Shown: piece after piece, positions 1 through 6,700 of the stretch | Layout: the number at the start of each line of letters is the position of its first letter | Numbering within the stretch: the stretch's first letter is position 1 | Assembly: GCA_043780595.1 (NCBI GenBank) | Contig: JAYWCL010000288.1 | Location: 1-17,075, forward strand | Length of the DNA: 17,075 bases | Source of the DNA: Limnoglobus sp043780595 | GTDB taxonomy: Bacteria > Planctomycetota > Planctomycetia > Gemmatales > Gemmataceae | Reading direction: 5' to 3' | Position numbers and translations under genes: made by a program | The notes under the pieces: model-generated | Seen by the model: the letters and a program-made list of their open reading frames with translations, nothing else | Databases searched by the model: none | Told to the model about the DNA's origin: nothing

Positions 1-99
1 CGTCCGACGGCTGACGCCGCGGAGCGCCCCGCTGGCCGAATCGCCGGTTTCGAGTTCGTCGCTACCGAGTTCGACATCGTCCTCGTCGCTCGATTTCTT
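1..99 (-). repeat. Left copy of a 99-bp exact terminal inverted repeat
   Basis: Bases 1-99 are the exact reverse complement of 16977-17075; I compared them base by base. Identity stops at base 100, where the left copy has an AAG codon and the right copy AAC when read outward. The few codons before that are similar but not identical. Both copies read in the same frame, as the 33 residues from KKSSDEDD to GVSRRT. The repeat probably continues past the window edge, since it is intact up to the last base. Confidence 0.97.
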
Positions 100-126
100 C
101 TTCATTTTCCGCACATCGCGACGCAT
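1..126 (-). CDS. Partial gene, N-terminal end only, sharing 33 codons with the gene at the right edge
   Basis: Reading leftward from an ATG at 126 the frame gives MRRDVRKMKKKSSDEDD and then the acidic stretch ending GVSRRT at the window edge. Other possible starts are an ATG at 105 and a GTG at 210; the frame is open back to about 264. None has a convincing ribosome-binding site. From residue 10 (counting from the ATG at 126) onward the sequence is identical to residues 422-454 of the gene starting at 15714. The part before that is unrelated except for a short basic Arg-Lys run. The gene would be divergent from dnaE with about 106 bp between starts. It may be a paralog with a short head, a fragment of a duplicated gene, or a product of misassembly. 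No function can be assigned. Confidence 0.45.
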   Translation of the reverse strand, partial: MRRDVRKMKKKSSDEDDVELGSDELETGDSASGALRGVSRRT

Positions 127-232
127 GGCCCTTATCCGGGTCGGTGCCCGTGCGGTTTCCCCTTCCCGGCCACCTCTGAGGGGGGTATCAAGAATAGAGA
201 CCCGCTCCACTCGAACGCAGAGAACGCGACCG

Positions 233-3200
233 ATGGCCGACCGCTCATTCGTCCACTTGCACTGTCATACGCACTACAGTTTGCTCGACGGGTATAACCG
301 CATTCCCGCGCTGGTCAAACAGACGAAAGCGCTCGGGATGAACGCCTGCGCGATCACCGACCACGGCAACCTTTACGGCGCGATCGAGTTTTACTTGGCG
401 TGCCGCGAGGGGGGCATCAACCCGATCATCGGCTACGAAGCGTACGTGGCCCCCGGTTCGCGCAGCGACAAATCGCCGCACCCGAGCGGCGAAAAGTACT
501 ACCACCTCACGCTACTCGCGAAAAATAACATCGGCTTCCGCAATCTCATCAAACTATCGAGCATCGCGTTTCTCGAAGGGTTTTATTACAGCCCGCGGAT
601 CGATCGCGAACTCCTCGCCGAATACAGCGAGGGGCTGATCTGCCTGAGCGGTTGCCTCGCCGGCGAGTTGAATCAGTACATCTTGCGCGATCAGATTTCG
701 AAAGCGGAGGAGCTGATTCAGTGGTATCGGAAAGTCTTCGGCGAAGATTTTTACCTGGAGATTCAGAACAACGGCCTCGACATCCAGGATGTGTGTACGC
801 TCGAGATGATTCGCATTTCGCAGAAAGTCGGCGTGCCGATGGTCGCTACCGCCGATGCGCATTATCTGTGCGCGCACGATGCCGAGGCGCACGACGTGCT
901 GTTCTGCATTCACACCGGCAAGAAGCGCGACCCGAAGAAGCGATCCTACCCCGAAGGGCGACTGCCCAGCCCGTATTACGTCCGCAGCCCTGCGGATATG
1001 TACGGCCTGTTCCCGACGATGCCCGATGCGGTTTCGCGGAGCCAGGAGATCGCGAATAAGGTCGACATCCAGCTCGATTTTAAGAAGCGGCACTTCCCGG
1101 TGTTCAGTACGCCCGGCAGCCTAACGGCAGACGAATTCTTGTTGGAAATCTGCAAGAAGGGCATTCGCGAACGCTACGGCGAAACCCCGCGCCAAGAAGT
1201 GTGGGACCGGCTTCACCACGAACTCGCCATCATCGCGAAGATGGGCTTCTCGGCGTACTTTCTCATCGTCTGGGACTTCGTGCGCTATGCCCGCGAAAAC
1301 GGCATCCCGAGCACGGCACGCGGTTCGGGTTGCGGCGCGATCGTCTCGTATGCGCTGTTCCTCAGCCACGTCTGCCCGCTCGAATACGACTTGCTTTTCG
1401 AGCGATTCCTCGACCCGAACCGCAGCGAACCGCCCGACATCGACATCGACTTCTGCCAGCATCGCCGCGAACTCGTGATCCAGTACGTGAAGGAAAAGTA
1501 CGGGCACGATTCGGTGGCGCAGATCGGCACGTTCGGCACGCTGGCGGCGAAGGCGGCACTCAAGGACGTCGGCCGCGTGCTCGATATTCCGCTCGATCGC
1601 GTCAACTTTATGTGCAAACTCGTACCGATGAAAGGCGCGATCGCACTCGATTTGGCCGCGACGATGGAGGTGCCGGAGTTTAGGCGCGAGTACGAAGGCG
1701 ACCGCCAGACGCGCGAGTGGGTTGATATCGCGATCAAGCTCGAAGGCACGAATCGCAACGTCGGTACGCACGCGGCGGGCGTCGTGATTGCCAACGGGCC
1801 AATCACCGATTACGTCCCCGTTCAGCGCGTCATTCGCAAAACCGATGGCGAAGAAGGTACCGCCAAGGCGAACGGCAAAGCCAAAGCGCGCGGCAAGAGT
1901 AGCGGCGAAGTCGTGATTACGACGCAGTGGGAAATGGGCATTCTCGAAAAGGTCGGGATGCTCAAGATGGACTTCCTGGGGTTGCGGAACCTCACCGTTC
2001 TCGACGATGCGGTGAAGCTCATCAAGAAGACGCGCGGCATCGACATCGACCCGATGAAGTTTCCGCTCGACGACCCCGGCACGTACCAACTGCTGCAACG
2101 CGGCGACGCGAAGGGCGTGTTTCAACTCGAATCCGACGGCATTCGCGAACTCCTCAAGCGCATGAAGCCCGACAACATCCGCGACCTGATTGCGGTGCTC
2201 GCGCTGTACCGCCCCGGCCCGTTAGGCGGCGGCATGGTCGAGAGTTACGTCAACCGCAAACACGGCCGCGAGACGTGGACGTACCCGCACCCCGTCATGA
2301 AAGAGATCCTCGACGAAACCTACGGCGTGCAGGTTTACCAAGAACAGATCATGCGCGTGTTGAACCGCCTCGGCGGCATCGAACTCTCGGTGGCGTACGC
2401 GCTCATCAAGGCGATCGGCAAGAAGAAGCAGGACGTGATCGACGCCAGCAAGGCCGACTTCGTGCGGGGTACGCAGGAGCGCGGCGTGTCGAAGGAGACG
2501 GCCGAGGAAATCTTCGGCATGATCGAAAAGTTCGGCAGTTACGGCTTCAACAAGTCGCACACGGCGGCGTATGCGCAGATCGGGTTTCAGACGGCGTACC
2601 TCAAAACGCACTTCACCGCCGAGTTCATGGCCGCGCTGCTGACGTCCGAAATCGACGACACGAGCAAGCGCGATGTCATGGTCGATCACATCGCCGATGC
2701 CAAGCGCCTCGGCGTCGATGTGCTGCCGCCGGACATCAATAAGGGGCAGTCGTCGTTCGACGTCGTCAATGGGCAGATCGTGTTCGGGCTAACTGCGATT
2801 AAGGGACTCGGTCGCGGCGCGGTCGATTCGATCGTGGCGGCCCGCGACAAGGGTGGGCGGTTCCACGATCTGTACGATTTCTGCGAGCGGATCGATCATC
2901 GCACCGTGCCGCGCTCGGCCATCGAACGGATGATTCAAGCCGGGGCGCTCGACGTGTTCGGGCGACGCTCGGCGATGATGATGGCACTGGAAAAGGCGAT
3001 CACGTCGGCCGAACAGCGCGTGACCGACAAGAAGCGCGGGCAGCGAAATTTCTTCGATGCGATGGACGCCGAAGACGACGACACCCCCGCGAAGCGCGGT
3101 CCTGGCCACGGCTTACCGGAAGTCGCCGAGTGGCCAGAACTCGAAAAGCTGAAGCTCGAAAAGGAAGCGCTCGACTTCTACATCTCGTCGCACCCGCTGT

Positions 3201-3784
3201 CGATGTACGATGCGCAACTTCGCCGCTACCGCTCGCACACCGCCGCCGACATTACGAAGCTGCCCAACGGGGCCAGCGTGCTGCTCGCGGGGATGGTCAC
3301 GCAACTGCAACTCCGCACCACCAAGAACGGCAAACGCTGGGCGATGTTCTGGTGCGAAGATTTCGCGGGGCAGGCGAAGTGCATTCTCTGGTCCGAGGAA
3401 TATACCCGCTTCAAAGAGGACGTGAAAGACGACGCGATTCTACTATTTGAAGGCGTCGTCGAATGGCGCGAAGGCGCGAGCAACGGCGATATGATCGTCA
3501 AGCGCATCTTGAGTATCGATCAGGCACGCCGCGAATTGACGCGCTGCATGTTGTTGCGGATGCCGTACGCGGAAGACGACCAAACGCTGCGTCGCTTCGA
3601 GGGACTCAAGCAAGCACTCTCGCGCGTCACGGGCACCACGCCGGTCCACATTGCCGTCCGCGACAAAGCCGGCAAAGTCGCGGAAATGAAACTCGCACGC
3701 GATTATTGGATCGACCCGAACAAGGTCGTCGTCGACGAACTCGAACTGATCCTCGGCGCGGGCAACGTGATCTTCACGCGGTAA
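233..3784 (+). CDS. dnaE: DNA polymerase III alpha subunit, DnaE1 type
   Basis: This is the catalytic subunit of the replicative polymerase, 1183 residues (E. coli 1160). An N-terminal PHP domain begins with HLHCHTHYSLLDG at 8-20, and ITDHGN and ATADAHY follow; these metal-ligand motifs look intact, unlike E. coli. The palm carries PDIDIDF with catalytic Asp402 and Asp404, and Asp580 in KMDFLGLRNL. YGFNKSHTAAYA lies near 770. A clamp-binding motif GQRNFF ends at 941, and an OB-fold spans about 1012-1092. Residues about 537-561 form a Lys/Ala/Gly-rich insertion inside the palm, just before the TQWEMG segment. The start at 233 is chosen because homology begins at MADRSFVHLH; an in-frame ATG at 125 adds 36 unconserved residues. 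No clear Shine-Dalgarno is visible. The stop lies 4 bp from the stop of the facing kinase gene. Confidence 0.97.
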   Translation: MADRSFVHLHCHTHYSLLDGYNRIPALVKQTKALGMNACAITDHGNLYGAIEFYLACREGGINPIIGYEAYVAPGSRSDKSPHPSGEKYYHLTLLAKNNIGFRNLIKLSSIAFLEGFYYSPRIDRELLAEYSEGLICLSGCLAGELNQYILRDQISKAEELIQWYRKVFGEDFYLEIQNNGLDIQDVCTLEMIRISQKVGVPMVATADAHYLCAHDAEAHDVLFCIHTGKKRDPKKRSYPEGRLPSPYYVRSPADMYGLFPTMPDAVSRSQEIANKVDIQLDFKKRHFPVFSTPGSLTADEFLLEICKKGIRERYGETPRQEVWDRLHHELAIIAKMGFSAYFLIVWDFVRYARENGIPSTARGSGCGAIVSYALFLSHVCPLEYDLLFERFLDPNRSEPPDIDIDFCQHRRELVIQYVKEKYGHDSVAQIGTFGTLAAKAALKDVGRVLDIPLDRVNFMCKLVPMKGAIALDLAATMEVPEFRREYEGDRQTREWVDIAIKLEGTNRNVGTHAAGVVIANGPITDYVPVQRVIRKTDGEEGTAKANGKAKARGKSSGEVVITTQWEMGILEKVGMLKMDFLGLRNLTVLDDAVKLIKKTRGIDIDPMKFPLDDPGTYQLLQRGDAKGVFQLESDGIRELLKRMKPDNIRDLIAVLALYRPGPLGGGMVESYVNRKHGRETWTYPHPVMKEILDETYGVQVYQEQIMRVLNRLGGIELSVAYALIKAIGKKKQDVIDASKADFVRGTQERGVSKETAEEIFGMIEKFGSYGFNKSHTAAYAQIGFQTAYLKTHFTAEFMAALLTSEIDDTSKRDVMVDHIADAKRLGVDVLPPDINKGQSSFDVVNGQIVFGLTAIKGLGRGAVDSIVAARDKGGRFHDLYDFCERIDHRTVPRSAIERMIQAGALDVFGRRSAMMMALEKAITSAEQRVTDKKRGQRNFFDAMDAEDDDTPAKRGPGHGLPEVAEWPELEKLKLEKEALDFYISSHPLSMYDAQLRRYRSHTAADITKLPNGASVLLAGMVTQLQLRTTKNGKRWAMFWCEDFAGQAKCILWSEEYTRFKEDVKDDAILLFEGVVEWREGASNGDMIVKRILSIDQARRELTRCMLLRMPYAEDDQTLRRFEGLKQALSRVTGTTPVHIAVRDKAGKVAEMKLARDYWIDPNKVVVDELELILGAGNVIFTR

Positions 3785-3788
3785 TCCG

Positions 3789-5411
3789 CTACGTCGATCG
3801 CGATTCGTCGGGGAGGTCGAATGCGAGTAGCGGTTCGTCTTTGAGGTGCGAACTGACGCGGACGGTGAAGGTACTGCCGCGACCGAGTTCGCTCTTGATC
3901 GCGATGTCGCCACCGAGCAGTTTCGAGAGTTCTTTGACGATCGACAGCCCGAGGCCGGTGCCGCCTTGTTCGCGGGTGAGCGGGTTCGCCGACTGGCGGA
4001 ACTTGTCGAAGATCGACTCTTGTTCCTCGGGGGCAATCCCGACGCCGGTATCTTCGACGGTGAATCTCGCCACGCCATCGGCGACGCTGACGCCGAGCGT
4101 GACGCGGCCGCCTTCGGGGGTGAACTTCACCGCGTTCGATACGAGATTCGCGAGAATCTGCCGCAGTTTGCCCGCATCTTGCCGCACCGCTGGCACGTCA
4201 GGCAACACGTGCAAGCGCAGTTCGACGTTCTTTTTCTCCGCCTGTTGGCGAAACATCGCCGCCACATTTTCGCACAGTTCGCCGACCGCGAGCGGCTCCG
4301 GGTGCAACCGCATCTTGCCCGATTCCACTTTCGCTAAGTCGAGAATATCGTTGATGAGCGCCAGCAATTGTTGCCCGCTCGTCATGATGTTCGCGGCGTA
4401 ACGCTGTTGCTTCTCGCTGAGGTTGTCCGCGTTCAACAGCACTTCGCTGAAGCCGATAATGCTGTTGAGCGGCGTGCGTAACTCGTGGCTCATCGTCGAG
4501 AGGAAGTCGCCCTTCAAGCGGTTCGATTCGTACAGAGCCATGTTGACGCGGGCGAGTTCGTCGACCTTGCGATCGAGGTCGGTAATCAGCCCACGGTTAC
4601 GGTCTTGCATACTGGTTAAGTTGCGCAACATCCGGTTGAACGCGACCGAGAGATCCTCGAATTCGTCGCCGGTCTGGATCTCGCTACGCACGTTCAGTTC
4701 GCCGGAGGCAATCGCTTCGCTGACGTCCTTGAGGTGCTTGAGTGGCTTGACGATCACATAGCGAATGATGAGGTAACTGCCGAGGAGAATCAGCACGGTG
4801 GTGCCGAACGCGAAGGCGATGAGTAGCGCCCGGTTCTGGTGGAAGCCGGTCTCGATGAGTTCCGTGGACATCCGCACGCGGACGACCGCCATGAGGTCGG
4901 CTTCTTTCAGGTCTGGTGCGGGGTGGCTGACGAACTTGGCGCTCCGGTGGCACTCGAGGCACGTCGCCCCGGCACGAACGGGGCTGAAGTACAGGTACGC
5001 TTTCTCCTCACGTAACAGCCGCGTTTCTTCCTTCAGATCGGGGTATTTCTGAAATGCCTGCACGATCGGCAGATCCTCCGCCGTCGGCTGCGTATCGGGC
5101 GTACCGGAGATGGCCGCGTACAATTTGTATTTGTAACCCTTCAACTGCGTCGGCAGATCTTCCTCGGCGAGCCGCTGATATTTATCGAGCATATCGCGCG
5201 CATCGTTCGTCAGGTGAACCCGCGCGATGACGCCCGGCACGAGCGTCTGCCCCGTGTTCTGGAGTTGATCGTACGCGAGTTCTTCGGTCTGCCAGGCGTA
5301 GACGTAGAAGCTGATCGACATCAGTAAAATGACGCCCGAACCGAGCAAATACCGGCATTTACGCTCGAGGCCCGTTTCGCCGAGCAGACGCTTGAACCCG
5401 CGGTAAGACAT
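3789..5411 (-). CDS. Membrane sensor histidine kinase with a periplasmic c-type haem motif (Tll0287/DUF3365-like sensor)
   Basis: The protein has 540 residues. A first membrane span lies at about 21-39, an extracytoplasmic domain at 40-192 and a second span at about 195-220. HAMP (220-272) and a short coiled coil follow. The HisKA phosphoacceptor His309 sits in STMSHELRTPLN. The ATPase has the N box (Asn422, Asn426), DTGVGIAP with Asp454, FDKFRQ and GGTGLGLSIV. The extracytoplasmic domain holds one CxxCH motif, Cys151-Cys154-His155, in a setting typical of DUF3365/Tll0287-like haem sensors, so a redox or gas signal is likely (inference). No response regulator gene is nearby, so it is an orphan kinase here. 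It starts 49 bp downstream of mazF on the same strand and could share its transcript. No good ribosome-binding site is visible. Confidence 0.93.
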   Translation of the reverse strand: MSYRGFKRLLGETGLERKCRYLLGSGVILLMSISFYVYAWQTEELAYDQLQNTGQTLVPGVIARVHLTNDARDMLDKYQRLAEEDLPTQLKGYKYKLYAAISGTPDTQPTAEDLPIVQAFQKYPDLKEETRLLREEKAYLYFSPVRAGATCLECHRSAKFVSHPAPDLKEADLMAVVRVRMSTELIETGFHQNRALLIAFAFGTTVLILLGSYLIIRYVIVKPLKHLKDVSEAIASGELNVRSEIQTGDEFEDLSVAFNRMLRNLTSMQDRNRGLITDLDRKVDELARVNMALYESNRLKGDFLSTMSHELRTPLNSIIGFSEVLLNADNLSEKQQRYAANIMTSGQQLLALINDILDLAKVESGKMRLHPEPLAVGELCENVAAMFRQQAEKKNVELRLHVLPDVPAVRQDAGKLRQILANLVSNAVKFTPEGGRVTLGVSVADGVARFTVEDTGVGIAPEEQESIFDKFRQSANPLTREQGGTGLGLSIVKELSKLLGGDIAIKSELGRGSTFTVRVSSHLKDEPLLAFDLPDESRST

Positions 5412-5460
5412 AGGCAGTGCGTGGTTTCAGAAGGGTAATACGGAGGCAGAGCGAACGATC

Positions 5461-5805
5461 TTATTTCAATAGCATTCCGAGCCGCTCCAACACTTCAGCA
5501 ACAACATCGGGTGGCGTATCGCAAATCCAAACTGATCGACGTGCCCGCCAGTCGAGACACTTCACCTGATCGGCTAACACTACGCCAGTAATGTCGAGTC
5601 CGATTGGCAATGGCACCTCAAACGCATAACCTTTCGCGCGGTTGGTCACTGGGCAAACGAGTGCCATGCCCACTCTCCCGTTGTATGAGGCAGGCGAGAG
5701 CACTAATGCCGGGCGTCGCCCTGCCTGTTCGTGGCCAGCCTGCGGGTCCAAGCTCAACCAAACGATATCGCCACGGTTAGGTACTTCGGGCGTCCAGTCG
5801 TTCAT
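5461..5805 (-). CDS. mazF: MazF/PemK-family endoribonuclease toxin
   Basis: This 114-residue toxin resembles E. coli MazF along its whole length, with RGDIVWLSLDP, GHEQAGRRPALVLSP, CPVTNRAKGYAFEVPLP and LADQVKCLDWRAR. MazF toxins cut single-stranded mRNA at short sequence motifs. The residues matching the catalytic Arg29 and Thr52 of E. coli are Arg31 and Thr54 here. The start at 5805 overlaps the mazE stop by 4 bases (ATGA), showing translational coupling; a longer in-frame start at 5841 would lie within mazE and adds unconserved residues. The pair is bicistronic with the antitoxin first, as usual. GC of the mazEF stretch is about 57 percent by hand count, a little below the neighbouring coding DNA, which fits acquisition by transfer but does not prove it. 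Confidence 0.95.
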   Translation of the reverse strand: MNDWTPEVPNRGDIVWLSLDPQAGHEQAGRRPALVLSPASYNGRVGMALVCPVTNRAKGYAFEVPLPIGLDITGVVLADQVKCLDWRARRSVWICDTPPDVVAEVLERLGMLLK

Positions 5806-6038
5806 AGTAATTCTGTCCCGGCAGGTGGACCATCCGCCCATTCACCGTGCAGATTCTCCGGCGTGATGCGTGCGAGGAGTTCGTCGAGTGTCGGCGAACT
5901 CTTCGGCCGAACGACCAAATTTCCGCCTGCAAACTCGAGAACGACCGGAAGACCGTCGTGCAAACCCGCTTGATTTGCGAGTGAGGTAGGGACAATCACA
6001 GCTAAGCCATCGGGACATTTTTCGACGCGAGTGACCAT
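5802..6038 (-). CDS. mazE: MazE antitoxin, AbrB/SpoVT-fold DNA-binding domain
   Basis: This 78-residue protein has an N-terminal AbrB-type swapped-hairpin domain (about 1-47, with GLAVIVPTSLANQAGL and VVLEFAGGNLVVRPK). The C-terminal tail LDELLARITPENLHGEW closely matches the MazF-binding tail of E. coli MazE, including the ITPENLH block. It should neutralise the adjacent MazF and, with it, repress the operon. A clear Shine-Dalgarno AAAGGAG lies about 7 bases before the ATG. It starts 141 bp from the divergent YacP-like gene. The C-terminal match makes this an E. coli-type MazE rather than a generic AbrB regulator. Confidence 0.93.
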   Translation of the reverse strand: MVTRVEKCPDGLAVIVPTSLANQAGLHDGLPVVLEFAGGNLVVRPKSSPTLDELLARITPENLHGEWADGPPAGTELL

Positions 6039-6063
6039 GCGATACTCCTTTAACTACCATTGT

Positions 6064-6079
6064 AACGCAGCGTTGCGTT
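6064..6079 (-). promoter_or_regulatory. Candidate mazEF operator: inverted repeat
   Basis: A perfect 6-bp inverted repeat, AACGCA and TGCGTT separated by GCGT, lies 26 bases upstream of the mazE start. MazE and MazEF complexes repress their own promoters through palindromic sites, so this is a plausible operator. A TAATAA -10-like box on the minus strand lies just upstream (about 6083-6088), but I see no good -35 box, so the promoter itself is uncertain. Confidence 0.3.
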
Positions 6080-6179
6080 CAGCTTATTACGATTGTCTCT
6101 GCCTACCAGCCCGCAGTGCCTGTCAGTCGAACGGATCGCAGCATACAATCTTGGTAACGCGATTTCCTTACGGTGCTAC

Positions 6180-6692
6180 GTGCGATTCCTCATCGATGGT
6201 TACAACCTGATGCACGTCACGGGGCACCTCTCGGGTTTGACCAAGGGGAAACTCGAACCGGCACGGCGTCGATTTTTGGACTGGCTCGCGACGGGTGCGG
6301 GCGGGCGTGGGGCGACGATTCGCGTCGCGTTCGATGGGCAGAAAGCGCCCGCGCCATCGTTGGAAGCCATCCATCGTGGCGTTCGCGTGCGGTTCGCGTA
6401 TCGCCAAACGGCCGACGATCTCATCGAAGAGTTCATTCGCGATGAACCCGACCCGACGCCGCTCATCGTGATTTCCAACGACGCGCGACTGCACGAATCG
6501 GCACGGCGTGGCGGTGCGAATTTCTGGAGCTGCCAGCGATTCATCGACTGGATCGTGCAACCGCCCCCGCCCGCAAATGCCGCCGAGGCGATACCCATCG
6601 AAGAAAAGCCACCCGGCCAGATCTGCACGGCCATCGAAGACGAATTGCTCAAAGTGTTCAGCGAACCGCGAGCGAAACGACCGAAGTTCTGA
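6180..6692 (+). CDS. YacP-like NYN-domain RNase (DUF901 family)
   Basis: The protein has 170 residues and begins VRFLIDGYNLMHV, the signature first strand of the YacP/Rae1 branch of PIN-like NYN nucleases. Acidic residues follow at VAFDGQKAP, TADDLIEEFI and VISNDARLHESA, which form the metal site in this fold. The family includes the ribosome-associated mRNA-cutting Rae1 of Bacillus; whether this homolog works on ribosomes is unknown. The GTG at 6180 is chosen because the family consensus starts there; a TTG at 6093 would add 29 residues of unlike sequence running into the mazE promoter region. The last 45 residues are proline- and acid-rich and then basic, probably a flexible tail. It faces recD2, with 8 bp between stops. 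Confidence 0.82.
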   Translation: MRFLIDGYNLMHVTGHLSGLTKGKLEPARRRFLDWLATGAGGRGATIRVAFDGQKAPAPSLEAIHRGVRVRFAYRQTADDLIEEFIRDEPDPTPLIVISNDARLHESARRGGANFWSCQRFIDWIVQPPPPANAAEAIPIEEKPPGQICTAIEDELLKVFSEPRAKRPKF

Positions 6693-6700
6693 GACTGCCC

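Noticed and set aside
125..232. Longer DnaE start at 125
   Set aside because: The added 36 residues are unlike any PHP-domain start, and the family consensus begins at the ATG at 233.
1121..2125. 334-residue open frame antisense to dnaE
   Set aside because: It covers the catalytic palm of DnaE on the other strand; its composition is that of a reverse-strand shadow and no motif is visible.
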